A DNA stretch of 61,682 bases from Novosphingobium sp. BW1 (GTDB lineage Bacteria; Pseudomonadota; Alphaproteobacteria; Sphingomonadales; Sphingomonadaceae): the NCBI RefSeq assembly GCF_008107685.1, contig NZ_VIRF01000083.1, positions 1 to 61,682 of the forward strand, given 5' to 3'. The notes under the pieces are model-generated. The model was not told where the DNA came from. It saw nothing but the letters and a program-made list of their open reading frames with translations, and searched no databases. How positions within the stretch are numbered: position 1 is the first letter of the stretch; every line of letters starts with the position of its first letter. Both the position numbers and the translations under genes were made by a program. Positions 37,491 through 46,252 of the stretch are shown here, in pieces.

Positions 37491-37543
37491 TGCAATGTAA
37501 ATTGCAAAGCACACCCTGTTGCGGAAAAAGCTTAGGAGCCTAA
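37491..37543. promoter_or_regulatory. Palindromes in the marR-efflux operon promoter region
   Basis: TGCAAT-GTAA-ATTGCA (37491-37506) and TTAGG-AG-CCTAA (37532-37543), the latter nested in GCTTAG...CTAAGC (37530-37549), lie 63 to 11 nt before the MarR start. Their symmetry fits MarR dimer sites and the second one covers the likely ribosome binding region. Confidence 0.5.
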
Positions 37544-37553
37544 CTAAGCATCC

Positions 37554-38006
37554 ATGCCTCACCGCGATTCCCTGTCCGCTGCTCTGCCAGCGAATGTCAT
37601 GACACTTGCCCGCATCTGGCGGCAGCTGGCCGATCGGGTGCTGGCCTCGCTCGAGATATCCAATTCGACGGGGTACGCGCTGCTCCACCTCGAGCGTCGC
37701 GGTGGGGGCGTGCGCCAGTCCGACCTGGCGCGCGAGATCGGTATTACCGAGGCCTCGCTGGTGCGCACCTTGCAACATCTTGAACGGGCGGGCCTTGTTT
37801 CGCGCGAAGGTGATCCCGAGGACGGTCGTGCCAAGATCCTCGACCTGACGGGCGAAGGTGTACGCTTGGCGCGCAAGATCGATGCCCGTCTCATCGAGCT
37901 GCGCGCCGAATTGCTTTACGGGATCAGCGAGGAAGACCTCGCTACCACGGTCGAGGTTCTGGATGTCGTCGCAGCCCGTATCAATGAGCGGCGCGCACGC
38001 ACATGA
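37554..38006 (+). CDS. MarR-family transcriptional regulator
   Basis: 150 residues. The winged helix-turn-helix is RQSDLAREIGITEASLVRTL then QHLERAGLVSREGDPEDGRA and KILDLTGEGVRLARKIDARL, all standard MarR. It overlaps the FUSC exporter gene by four bases (ATGA), so it is the first gene of the efflux operon and probably its repressor, released by an aromatic acid or drug-like ligand. The palindromes just upstream are candidate operators. Confidence 0.93.
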   Translation: MPHRDSLSAALPANVMTLARIWRQLADRVLASLEISNSTGYALLHLERRGGGVRQSDLAREIGITEASLVRTLQHLERAGLVSREGDPEDGRAKILDLTGEGVRLARKIDARLIELRAELLYGISEEDLATTVEVLDVVAARINERRART

Positions 38007-40090
38007 CCAACCGCTGGGGCATCAATGCCGCGGTGTTCTCTCTCAAGTGCTACATCGCTTCCATGTTGGCGACTTTCATCGCCTTTTCGATCGGGCTGGA
38101 ACGCCCTTATTGGGCGTTTCTTACGGCGTACATCGTCTCGGGTCCGTTTGCGGGCGCGGTCGTTTCGCGCGCACTGTTCCGCCTGATCGGGACCTTCGTG
38201 GGGGCGTGCTTTGCGATCTTCATCGTCCCGCCGCTGGTGCACAGTCCGGTGTTGCTGGTCAGTGCCATGACCTGCTGGCTGGGGACCTGCGTCTTTCTTT
38301 CGTTGCTCGACCGTAAGCCGACTTCGTATATGTTCGTGCTCTCGGGTTACACGGCCGGCCTTATCGTGTGGCCGATTGTCGATGCTCCCCAGCACATCTT
38401 TGATGTAGCGACCCTGCGCGCGCAGGAGATTGCCATCGGCATCATCTGTTCCGCACTGATCCATGGCGTTGTCCTGCCGGGGTCGGTCTCGCGCGCGCTG
38501 GCAGGCAAGATGGCCAGTGTCCTCAAGGATGCAGAAGCCTGGAGCCGCGACACATTGGATTTCGAACCGGATCCCAAAATCGACCTCGAGCGCCGCCGTC
38601 TCGCGCAGGACATCACTGAGCTGCACCAGCAGTCGGTTCACCTCCCCTTCGAGACGACTCAGACTGCGCCGCGTGTGAAACTGGTGCGCGCGCTTGAGGA
38701 CAACCTAGCCCACCTCATGCCGCTGGGCGCGGCCATTGCCGACCGCGTGGTGGCCCTGCGCGCGAACGAGGCGTTGCCTGAGAACACCGCCGCGCTCATG
38801 GCCGACATTCGCGCCTGGATCGACCATCTGAGCGATGATCTTGGCGTGATCGAGGAGACCGGCGATGCCCTGATCGCGCGCTGCGCAGAGCTGGAACCTG
38901 CCATCGATGGGCAAAGTGACTGGCTGGAGCTACTCCACATGAGCCTTGTTGCGCGGCTTGGCGAACTGGTGACATCGCACCTCAACTGCCGGGTTCTCAA
39001 GGTGCAGTATGCGGCACCCACTGCACGGTCGGTTTCGCCACGAATCCCGTCGCTTCTGGCGGATATCGGCGAGCGTCCGCTCAACCGGGACTACACCGGC
39101 GCGGCGCGTGCGGCGGGCGGTGCGATGCTGACCGTCGTTGTCGGCTCGCTCATCTGGCACTTCAGTGGCTGGCACGACGGCGGAACCTTTCTGATGCTGG
39201 CCTCGGTCTTTCCGGCGCTGTTCGGCGCCTTGGACAATTCGATTCCGCCGGTGATCGGCTTCTTCAAGGGCACGGTCCTTTCGGTCATCATTGCGGGGGC
39301 CTATGGTTTTGCCATTCTGCCGGCGCTTGACGGCTTTCCGGAACTGGCGATCTCGCTGGCCCCGGCGCTGCTCGTGCTGGGCTCGCTGATGGCGAACCCC
39401 AGGACGGCGGGCTTTGCCCTGCCGACCATGCTCGGCCTTGGCAGTCCGTTCATCATCTCCGAAAAATATGGGGCCGATCTCGGTCCCGGTGTTCCGGCGA
39501 ACTTTGCGACCTTTCTCAATTCGCAAATGGCGACGTTTGCGGCGATCTTCTTTGCCGCTGGCATGATCCGCATCATCCAGACTGCAGGCGTCCATCATGC
39601 AATCCAGCGCAACCTCACGGCGGGCTGGAAGGACCTGGCCGAGCGTAGCAACCGCTGGGCACGGCCCAACCTGCAAGGCTGGATCTCCAAGATGCTCGAC
39701 CGCCAGGCCTTGATGGGACCGCGCTTGCAGGCCGCGGGCAAGGCGCCGGGTGAGCCCCTCTACGACATTCTGCGCGACCTTCGAGCGGGCGTTGCCATCG
39801 GTGAATTGCGCAGCCTGCGCCTAGATCTGGACGCGGCGCACCATGGCTCGCTCACCGACGTGCTGACCGGCATGCAGGGCTACTACCGCAAACTCACTCC
39901 CGAGGCTCCGCCGCCCGAAGATTCGTGCCTGCTTGCCCGGATCGACGCGGCGCTTGCCCGCTTCCGATCCGACCCGGAGGAAACCGTGCGCCGCCGCACC
40001 GCACTGCCCCTCATCACCCTTCGCCGCACCCTTTTCGCCGACGCTCCGCCATTCACGGGAGTCTCCACCCCTCCCGGAGGAAAGCTATGA
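38003..40090 (+). CDS. FUSC-family inner-membrane efflux protein (AaeB-like)
   Basis: 695 residues. Two blocks of about five to six membrane spans, each beginning with a FUSC-type sequence, flank a large soluble region. The first block includes YIASMLATFIAFSIGLERPY and WAFLTAYIVSGPFAGAVVSR. The second begins near RAAGGAMLTVVVGSLIWHFS. This is the plan of AaeB/YccS-type exporters that remove p-hydroxybenzoate and other aromatic acids. The genes for a DUF1656 protein, membrane fusion protein and outer-membrane factor follow with four-base overlaps, so the four make one tripartite pump. Confidence 0.92.
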   Translation: MTNRWGINAAVFSLKCYIASMLATFIAFSIGLERPYWAFLTAYIVSGPFAGAVVSRALFRLIGTFVGACFAIFIVPPLVHSPVLLVSAMTCWLGTCVFLSLLDRKPTSYMFVLSGYTAGLIVWPIVDAPQHIFDVATLRAQEIAIGIICSALIHGVVLPGSVSRALAGKMASVLKDAEAWSRDTLDFEPDPKIDLERRRLAQDITELHQQSVHLPFETTQTAPRVKLVRALEDNLAHLMPLGAAIADRVVALRANEALPENTAALMADIRAWIDHLSDDLGVIEETGDALIARCAELEPAIDGQSDWLELLHMSLVARLGELVTSHLNCRVLKVQYAAPTARSVSPRIPSLLADIGERPLNRDYTGAARAAGGAMLTVVVGSLIWHFSGWHDGGTFLMLASVFPALFGALDNSIPPVIGFFKGTVLSVIIAGAYGFAILPALDGFPELAISLAPALLVLGSLMANPRTAGFALPTMLGLGSPFIISEKYGADLGPGVPANFATFLNSQMATFAAIFFAAGMIRIIQTAGVHHAIQRNLTAGWKDLAERSNRWARPNLQGWISKMLDRQALMGPRLQAAGKAPGEPLYDILRDLRAGVAIGELRSLRLDLDAAHHGSLTDVLTGMQGYYRKLTPEAPPPEDSCLLARIDAALARFRSDPEETVRRRTALPLITLRRTLFADAPPFTGVSTPPGGKL

Positions 40091-40302
40091 ACGGAGAGTT
40101 CTCGCTTAACGGCATCTACGTGCCGTCCCTGCTGGTCTTCGGGATTATCGCGTCGCTGTGCACGCTGCTCCTGATGCGGCTTTTCAACCGCTTCGGGATC
40201 TACCGTTTCGTCGCATACCGCGCGCTGGTGGACCTCGCCCTCTACGTCATCGTCTTTGGTGCCGTGGCCTTTCTCGCCCCTTATTTCGGTTTCGCCCCAT
40301 GA
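40087..40302 (+). CDS. DUF1656 membrane protein (AaeX-like)
   Basis: 71 residues with two membrane spans (about 11-31 and 45-67). The start MNGEFSLNGIYVPSLLVFGI and FGIYRFVAYRALVDLALYVI are typical of DUF1656, the small partner encoded with FUSC exporters and HlyD proteins. Its role is unknown. It overlaps the FUSC stop by ATGA and the HlyD start by ATGA, so translation is tightly coupled. GGAGGAAAGCT precedes the start. Confidence 0.92.
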   Translation: MNGEFSLNGIYVPSLLVFGIIASLCTLLLMRLFNRFGIYRFVAYRALVDLALYVIVFGAVAFLAPYFGFAP

Positions 40303-41201
40303 AGAATACAATCGCCATGATCGGCCGCAGCGCGGCCACCATCGTCATCGTGCTCATCGCCATTGTGATCGCGATCTGGATGTGGAACCACTACGAGCGC
40401 AGCCCCTGGACGCGCGACGGGCGAGTGCGGGCCGAAGTCGTGCGTGTGACGCCGGATATCTCCGGTCTTGTCACTTCGGTCGAGGTCAAGGACAACCAGA
40501 AGGTGAAGGCGGGCGACCTGCTCTTCGTGCTCGACAAGCCGCGCTACACGCTGGCTGTCGAGCAGGCGCGGGCCGGAGTGGCGAGCGCACAGGCGACGCT
40601 GGCGCAGGCCCGCCGCGAGGCGAACCGAGACCGCGTGCTGGGCGACCTCGTCGCCACCGAGACCCATGAACAGAACCTTGCCCGCGTTCAGACGGCACAG
40701 GCCGCACTTGCCGAGGCGAAGAGCGCGCTTGATGGTGCGCTGCTGAACCTCGAGCGCACGCAAGTTGTCGCCTCGGTCGATGGCACGGTAACCAACCTTG
40801 ACCTGCATCCGGGGGACTATCTGGCCGCAGGTAACCAGGCGATGGCACTGGTCGATCGCAATTCGCTGCGCATCGAGGGCTACTTCGAGGAAACCAAGCT
40901 CCCCATGATCCGCGTCGGCGCGCCAGTAACGGTGCACCTGATGGGTGAGGAAAAGGATCTCAAAGGCCGGGTCGAAAGCATCGCGGCAGGTATCTCGGAC
41001 AGCTCGCGTGGCAACGCCAGCAACCTCCTGCCCGATGTCGAGGCGACATTTGCCTGGGTGCGTCTGCCCCAGCGCATCCCGGTGCGCGTGAAGCTGATCG
41101 ACGTGCCTAAGGATGTGCGTCTCGTGCTGGGGCGCACGGCGACGGTCACCGTCGAACAGCGTGAAAAGGTCAAGGCCGAGCCGAAGGCGGAGGGGCAGTG
41201 A
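40299..41201 (+). CDS. HlyD-family membrane fusion protein (AaeA/EmrA-like)
   Basis: 300 residues. One N-terminal membrane anchor (about 11-29) is followed by RDGRVRAEVVRVTPDISGLV, the first lipoyl half. A helical hairpin covers about 85-150 (VEQARAGVASAQATLAQARR and QTAQAALAEAKSALDGALLN), then the second lipoyl half VVASVDGTVTNLDLHPGDYL and a beta-barrel domain. It bridges the FUSC inner-membrane protein and the outer-membrane factor across the periplasm. Its short hairpin is like AaeA. Confidence 0.93.
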   Translation: MKNTIAMIGRSAATIVIVLIAIVIAIWMWNHYERSPWTRDGRVRAEVVRVTPDISGLVTSVEVKDNQKVKAGDLLFVLDKPRYTLAVEQARAGVASAQATLAQARREANRDRVLGDLVATETHEQNLARVQTAQAALAEAKSALDGALLNLERTQVVASVDGTVTNLDLHPGDYLAAGNQAMALVDRNSLRIEGYFEETKLPMIRVGAPVTVHLMGEEKDLKGRVESIAAGISDSSRGNASNLLPDVEATFAWVRLPQRIPVRVKLIDVPKDVRLVLGRTATVTVEQREKVKAEPKAEGQ

Positions 41202-42697
41202 TGCGAACGCTGCGTTCCTACGTCGCCCTTGGTGCGCTTGGGCTGGCGCTGGCCGGATGCGCGACGGCCGGGCCGAACTATACCCCGCCCGAACAAGCCG
41301 TGGCCAACACGCTCGCCGCACAAGGCGCCTTCGATTCCGGCGACGGCGCGGCCTTCGCGCAAGCCGAACTCCCTGACCACTGGTGGCGGCTCTACGAGGA
41401 CCCGCGTCTCGACGCGCTGATCGAGGAGGCCCTGGAGGCCAATGCAGACCTGCGTGCGGCCGAGGAGAACGTGCTGCGCGCCGATGGCGTCGTGCGCGAA
41501 CAGGCTGGGGAATACGGTTTTGGAACCGAGCTTTCCGGCAACGTGCAGCAGGAGCGCAACTATTCGCTGCGCTCGGCCAATACCAATCTGCCCGGGGTAT
41601 TGACCGGCACCTTCGGGCTGTCGGTAACCTATCCCTTGGACCTGCACGGTAAGATCAAGCGCGGCATTGAGGCGAGCCTCGCGGACCGGCAGGCGCGCGA
41701 GGCGGCGCGGGACACCGTGCGCACCACGGTCGCGGCGGCAACCGCGCGGGCCTATGCCAATGTCTGTGCGAGCAACTACCAGATTGCGACCGTGAAGAAG
41801 GTGGTCAAGCTGCAGGAAGAAACGCTCGATGCCACGAAACGCCTCCAGAAGGGCGGGCGCGGTACCAGTTTCGATGTCAGCCGCGCGCAGACTGCCATCG
41901 ATGCCAGCCGTGCGAATCTGCCGCAGCTCTACGCCCGTCGCAAGGGCGCGCTCTATCTCCTCGCGACCCTGCTTGGAAAGGCACCCGCCGACTATCCGCG
42001 CGATGTCGAGACCTGCGCGAGCCTGCCGCAGCTCTCGCGCCCGCTGCCGATTGGTGATGGTGCAGCGCTGATCCGCCGCCGGCCCGACATCCGCGAGGCC
42101 GAGCGCACGATTGCCGCGGATACCGCGCGTATTGGCGTGGTGACGGCGGATCTCTATCCCTCGATCAGCCTTGCGGGCGGGATCATGGCGTTCAACCAGG
42201 CGAAGAACCTGCCCAAGCAGGAATCGCTGAGCTTTGGTCTCGGTCCCCTGCTGAGCTGGAGTTGGCCTTACCAGTCCCAGGTCCGTGCCCGGATCGATCA
42301 GGCGAACGCGCAGGTGCGCGGGGATATCGCCCGTTTCGATGCGACAGTGCTGGAAGCGCTGCGCTCGGCCGAGACCTCGCTTGACGAGTACGCACGGGGC
42401 CGCGAACGCGCAGCGGCATTGGGCAAGGCGGCGGACAGCGCCGGGGTTTCGGCGGCGCAGGCGAACAAGCTGTTCCGGTTTGGCCGCGCGGATTTCCTCT
42501 CGCTGTTGACCGCGCAGCGCGAACTGGCGAGCGCGGAGGTCTCCCACGCGGCGGCCGAGGCTGCTCTGGTCGATAACCAGATCGCCGTGTTCCTGGCGCT
42601 GGGCGGTGGCTGGCAGAAGGAAGCGAGTAAGGAAGCAGCCGCCGCAAAGGCGGCTGCAGACGTGTCCCAGGCTCCTAGAAATTCCGAGGCAAACTGA
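41201..42697 (+). CDS. Outer-membrane efflux lipoprotein (NodT/OprM-type)
   Basis: 498 residues. A lipoprotein signal (ALGALGLALAGCATAGPNYT) gives the lipobox LAGC and the GPNYxPP start typical of the NodT group. Two TolC-like repeats follow, with HWWRLYEDPRLDALIEEALE, RRPDIREAERTIAADTARIG and ADLYPSISLAGG. It forms the trimeric exit channel for the pump. ATG 41201 is preferred to GTG 41198 because GGAGGGG is well spaced for it. The Lys/Ala-rich tail (KEASKEAAAAKAAADV) is unusual and probably disordered. Confidence 0.93.
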   Translation: MRTLRSYVALGALGLALAGCATAGPNYTPPEQAVANTLAAQGAFDSGDGAAFAQAELPDHWWRLYEDPRLDALIEEALEANADLRAAEENVLRADGVVREQAGEYGFGTELSGNVQQERNYSLRSANTNLPGVLTGTFGLSVTYPLDLHGKIKRGIEASLADRQAREAARDTVRTTVAAATARAYANVCASNYQIATVKKVVKLQEETLDATKRLQKGGRGTSFDVSRAQTAIDASRANLPQLYARRKGALYLLATLLGKAPADYPRDVETCASLPQLSRPLPIGDGAALIRRRPDIREAERTIAADTARIGVVTADLYPSISLAGGIMAFNQAKNLPKQESLSFGLGPLLSWSWPYQSQVRARIDQANAQVRGDIARFDATVLEALRSAETSLDEYARGRERAAALGKAADSAGVSAAQANKLFRFGRADFLSLLTAQRELASAEVSHAAAEAALVDNQIAVFLALGGGWQKEASKEAAAAKAAADVSQAPRNSEAN

Positions 42698-42723
42698 CCG
42701 CGCGAGGGGCGGTCAGACTTGGC

Positions 42724-42906
42724 TCAGAAGTCGACCGCGATCCCCTTGAGCACCCAGTCGCCGTAGCGTGTGGGGGAGACGCCTTCGGGCTCTTCCCCTT
42801 CGGGTGCTGTGGTCTTGGTCTCGCCCGTGGGCTCGGGCGCAGGCTCGTTCGTCCAGTGTGCGGGCTTCACGAAGCCTTCGGGACGGGTTGTTGCGCGCTT
42901 GATCAT
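42724..42906 (-). CDS. DUF1674 protein, succinate dehydrogenase assembly factor 4-like
   Basis: 60 residues. The C-terminus TRYGDWVLKGIAVDF matches the conserved end of DUF1674/SdhAF4 (RYGDWE-x-KG-x-x-x-DF), a small protein that protects the flavinylated SdhA subunit during assembly in mitochondria. The N-terminus is Pro/Glu-rich and probably disordered. It is convergent with the efflux operon and divergent from rsmB. Confidence 0.88.
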   Translation of the reverse strand: MIKRATTRPEGFVKPAHWTNEPAPEPTGETKTTAPEGEEPEGVSPTRYGDWVLKGIAVDF

Positions 42907-42961
42907 GCCTGCCCTACTGCGACGACTGGCGGGAAAAGGCAATCGCCTGTAAGGCGCGGCG

Positions 42962-44197
42962 ATGGATATTCCCGGTCTTCCCGCGCGCCGTGCCGCGCTC
43001 AATCTCATCGATGCCGTGCTGCGGCGGGGCGAAACGCTTGACCAGGCGGCCAGTTCGGCGCTTTCGCGCGTGCGGGGCGAGCCCGACCGTGCGCTGGCGC
43101 GCGCCATTGCGGGCGAAGTGCTGCGCTGGCGGGCTGACCTTGATGAACTGATCGACAGCGCCACACGGCTACCGCTCGCCGACGATGCCAAGGCCCGGGC
43201 GGTCCTCGAGATCATGCTCGCTCAGGTGCTGCGTCTCGAGACGCCCGCCCACGCCGTGATCGCGACCGGCCTGCCGTTGCTGGCCGGAGGCCCCCGGCGC
43301 CTCGCTCACGGGGTATTCTCCACGCTCACCAGGCGCGGTATTTTTCTGCCGGAGGTGCCCACTTTGCCTGACGCGCCGTATGAGCGTTGGGGCGGCCGTG
43401 CCGAGGCCATTGCGAAGGGGCTTGCGCTGCCGCCGCCGCTCGACATTGCGCTGCGCGATGCGTCCCAGACGCAGAACTGGGCCGAGAAGCTGGGCGGCAC
43501 CTCGCTCATGCCTGGGCACGTGCGGCTGGGACGTGGCACACCGGTGACTGAACTGGCGGGTTTTGGGGAAGGCGCCTGGTGGGTGCAGGATCTCGCCGCC
43601 AGCTTGCCTGCGCGTATTCTCGGGACTGGCGAGGGGCGTCGCGTGCTCGATCTGTGCGCGGCGCCGGGCGGTAAGACCATGCAACTGGCCGCAGCCGGAT
43701 GGAATGTAACCGCGCTCGACATCGCCGGGCGCCGGCTTGAACGCCTGCGTGCCAACCTTGAGCGCACGAACCTTGCTGCCGAGGTCGTCCAGGCCGACGC
43801 GCTGAAGTGGGATCCAGAGGCTCGGTTCGACGCGATCCTGCTTGATGCGCCGTGCACTGCGACCGGCACCTGCCGCCGCCATCCCGAAGTGCTGCACCGC
43901 ATCGGCCCGCGCCAGATCGACGAGATGGCCGAGATCCAAGCAAAGTTGCTTGCCCGCGCCGCCGAATGGCTCGCGCCGGGCGGTGTGCTGGTCTATGCCG
44001 TCTGCTCGCTGGAGGAGGCCGAAGGCGAAGCGCAGGCGCGCGCGCTCCTAGGGCTCCAGCACGAGCCGATCACGCAGGCGGTACTTCCCGAAGGTTTGAA
44101 ACCGACGGACGAAGGCTGGCTGCGGACCGATCCCGGCATGTTGGTCGGGCAGGGCGGTCTCGACGGCTTCTTCATCGCGCGTTGGCGCAAGGCGTAG
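42962..44197 (+). CDS. rsmB: 16S rRNA m5C methyltransferase, RsmB family
   Basis: 411 residues. The N-terminal NusB-like RNA-binding domain (about 1-135) begins LPARRAALNLIDAVLRRGET. The methyltransferase part has VLDLCAAPGGKTMQLAAAGW (SAM site), NVTALDIAGRRLERLRANLE, DAPCTATGTCRRHPEVLHRI (PCxxTG release Cys) and VLVYAVCSLEEAEGEAQA (catalytic Cys). It methylates C967 of 16S rRNA in the family prototype. The gene is followed by an intact intergenic repeat. Confidence 0.92.
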   Translation: MDIPGLPARRAALNLIDAVLRRGETLDQAASSALSRVRGEPDRALARAIAGEVLRWRADLDELIDSATRLPLADDAKARAVLEIMLAQVLRLETPAHAVIATGLPLLAGGPRRLAHGVFSTLTRRGIFLPEVPTLPDAPYERWGGRAEAIAKGLALPPPLDIALRDASQTQNWAEKLGGTSLMPGHVRLGRGTPVTELAGFGEGAWWVQDLAASLPARILGTGEGRRVLDLCAAPGGKTMQLAAAGWNVTALDIAGRRLERLRANLERTNLAAEVVQADALKWDPEARFDAILLDAPCTATGTCRRHPEVLHRIGPRQIDEMAEIQAKLLARAAEWLAPGGVLVYAVCSLEEAEGEAQARALLGLQHEPITQAVLPEGLKPTDEGWLRTDPGMLVGQGGLDGFFIARWRKA

Positions 44198-44206
44198 AGG
44201 AGAGGA

Positions 44207-44330
44207 TTTATCAAGGGTCCATCGCCCCTTGACGGATACCATTGGACCTCACCTCTCTGCGCCAGGGTGGCGCGTGAAAGGTGAGGTGGATAGATTTGGG
44301 TGCCCGAGGGCAATGGCCCTCGGAATCATC
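44207..44330. repeat. Intergenic hairpin repeat, copy 4 (A-to-B on plus strand)
   Basis: Between convergent rsmB and the PEP-CTERM gene. Hairpin A is at 44211-44232 (TCAAGGG pairing with CCCTTGA), the linker pairs CCTCACCT (44247-44254) with AGGTGAGG (44279-44286), and hairpin B is CCGAGGGCAATGGCCCTCGG (44304-44323). This copy shows the three pairings most clearly. Confidence 0.82.
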
Positions 44331-44347
44331 CTTTGAAGTGTCTGCTT

Positions 44348-45427
44348 TCAGCCGGCGAGCGTGCGCCGGCGGCGCACCATCAGGGCAAGACCGCCCAAGC
44401 CAAGTCCGAAGAGCAGCAGCATGCCCGGTTCGGGCACGTCGGTTCCACCTGAGGTGCTGCCACCCGAGGTCGATCCGGTGTGGGGATCGCCGCTGGGATC
44501 CCAGCCACCTGCGAACGTGCCTACATGCATCTCGCCGTCCTGGTCGAGACTGCCGAACACGGCTGAACCCTCGATGTAATTGCCCGTGCGCGCGTTCGCG
44601 TGCGGTGCGAGGACCGAGCCTTTCCAGGCGGTGGAGAGGCTCAGTTCCTCGGCCTCGGGAAAGTTCCAGATTACGTTTTCGCCAAGGCCGCTCGCATCGC
44701 CGAGGAAGTTGTCGTTGAGCGTGATCGACTTGCCCGAAACATTGACGATCACGGTGTCCGCGCCGCCGGTGTCGAAGGAAATCTCGCCCACGCTGTCGAG
44801 CTGCGCTGCGGTGATGTTGAATACCGCCGTACCGTCCGCTCCGGGCGCTGCCGTGAAAATCGCGCGGTTACCGCTTATCGCAACGGTCTCGGTCGCCGCC
44901 ATCTGACCCAACGTATAGGAGAGTTCCTGGGTGGAGGTGGAGATCAGGCTCTTTTGCTGGGTGAGGTTTTGCACGAAGGCGGGATCGCTGGCGCCAAGGC
45001 CCGACTGCACCACGTTGCTGTTCACGTTGGTGTTGCTGATCGATCCGCCGACCAGTACCGTTTGCGTACCACCATTGAGGTTGAAGCCGCTCGCCACGTT
45101 GCCGCCGACAATGGCGCCCGAACCGTTGTTGAGGTTCTTGATGTTGCCGGTCACGTCGCCAACGACGGTGAGCCCTGAAACGCCGTTCGAATTGTCAACG
45201 CTGCCCGAGATCTGGTAGTTTGAGGATGAGCCGGTGAGATTGCCGCCGACCCAGGTCTTGCCTTCGACTTCCGAAGTCGAATCAAGGTCGCCCAGCACCA
45301 CCAGGTTCCAGGTCCGCAAGATGTCGAGGCCCGATACCATCGGGATCGAGTCGGCAAGAATGGCCGAGGGAGCGAGGGCTGCGGCCAGAGTGGTCGCACC
45401 AAGGGCAATCTTGCGAATATCGGTCAT
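44348..45427 (-). CDS. Choice-of-anchor A family surface protein with PEP-CTERM
   Basis: 359 residues. A signal peptide (ALGATTLAAALAPSAILADS) is followed by the choice-of-anchor A domain: GLDILRTWNLVVLGDLDSTS, EVEGKTWVGGNLTGSSSNYQ, and AWKGSVLAPHANARTGNYIE with GSAVFGSLDQDGEMHVG near the end. A Gly/Ser/Thr linker leads to the sorting signal VPEPGMLLLFGLGLGGLALM and RRRR. PEP-CTERM proteins are processed by exosortase and exported in bacteria that make exopolysaccharide; no exosortase gene is in the window. The mature domain has almost no Cys or Lys. Confidence 0.92.
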   Translation of the reverse strand: MTDIRKIALGATTLAAALAPSAILADSIPMVSGLDILRTWNLVVLGDLDSTSEVEGKTWVGGNLTGSSSNYQISGSVDNSNGVSGLTVVGDVTGNIKNLNNGSGAIVGGNVASGFNLNGGTQTVLVGGSISNTNVNSNVVQSGLGASDPAFVQNLTQQKSLISTSTQELSYTLGQMAATETVAISGNRAIFTAAPGADGTAVFNITAAQLDSVGEISFDTGGADTVIVNVSGKSITLNDNFLGDASGLGENVIWNFPEAEELSLSTAWKGSVLAPHANARTGNYIEGSAVFGSLDQDGEMHVGTFAGGWDPSGDPHTGSTSGGSTSGGTDVPEPGMLLLFGLGLGGLALMVRRRRTLAG

Positions 45428-45510
45428 GGAATAAGGAGAACCTGGGTTAACGGCGGGCGCCTGACTTTCGGCTCACGTACTAGGACTTGGCAATTGTATA
45501 AAGGTTAATC

Positions 45511-45541
45511 GAAGGACTGTCCCGTCCAAGGACAGTCCTTC
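45511..45541. terminator. Strong hairpin between msrA and the PEP-CTERM gene
   Basis: GAAGGACTGTCC (45511-45522) and GGACAGTCCTTC (45530-45541) form a perfect 12-bp stem with a 7-nt loop, 15 nt after the msrA stop. No T-run follows on the minus strand, so it may be a Rho-independent terminator of weak type or an mRNA 3' stabiliser. Confidence 0.55.
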
Positions 45542-45555
45542 GTGCACGGCAGGCG

Positions 45556-46092
45556 TCAGGCCTTTTCGCTTTTCACGGCGTTCTGGAAACTCTTGCGCAG
45601 TTTCATCAGCTTGGGTGGGATTACGGCCATGCAGTAGGGATTACGCTGACCTTCGCCTTCCCAGTACTCCTGGTGGTAGTCCTCGGCCGGGTACCAGGTC
45701 GCGGGTCCTTCGATGGAGGTGACCACCGGAGCCGTGTTGGCCTCGCCCGCACGCGCGACAGCGGCCTTCGCTTCGGCGCGTTGTGCATCGTCGAGGGGGA
45801 AGATCGCCGAGCGGTACTGCGTGCCCACGTCATTGCCCTGGCGGTTGAGCTGCGTCGGGTCGTGTGTGCCCAAGAATACGTCGAGGATCTGGGCATAGGA
45901 GATGGCGGCCGGGTCGTATGTCAGGCGCACGCCTTCGGCATGGCCGGTCGCGCCCGTGCACACCTCTTTGTAGGTCGGGTTCTCGGTGGTGCCGCCGATA
46001 TACCCGCTCTCAACTTCGGTGACGCCGATGACGTCGCGGAATACCGCTTCGGTGCACCAGAAGCATCCGCCTGCCACGATGGCTGTTTCCAT
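45556..46092 (-). CDS. msrA: Peptide-methionine (S)-S-oxide reductase
   Basis: 178 residues. The active-site motif is AIVAGGCFWCTEAVFRDVIG (GCFWC) at the N-terminus, followed by GVTEVESGYIGGTTENPTYK and EVCTGATGHAEGVRLTYDPA, and FLGTHDPTQLNRQGNDVGTQ. These are the full MsrA signature. It reduces the S form of methionine sulfoxide with thioredoxin as donor. No signal peptide is present, so it acts in the cytosol. It is divergent from the secreted methyltransferase gene. msrB is not in the window. Confidence 0.97.
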   Translation of the reverse strand: METAIVAGGCFWCTEAVFRDVIGVTEVESGYIGGTTENPTYKEVCTGATGHAEGVRLTYDPAAISYAQILDVFLGTHDPTQLNRQGNDVGTQYRSAIFPLDDAQRAEAKAAVARAGEANTAPVVTSIEGPATWYPAEDYHQEYWEGEGQRNPYCMAVIPPKLMKLRKSFQNAVKSEKA

Positions 46093-46252
46093 GATCTGTC
46101 CTATCCTTGTGATCGGGGGGTGTTACCTGTTCAGATAGGGATCGAAACCGTGCTTGTCATTGGCAGGGCGGACACTAGGTTCGCGCTTCAGGGAAATAGC
46201 GCGCGGACAATCCCTTCCGGATTGAACCCGCGACTTGCCTAGGAGGATACTG

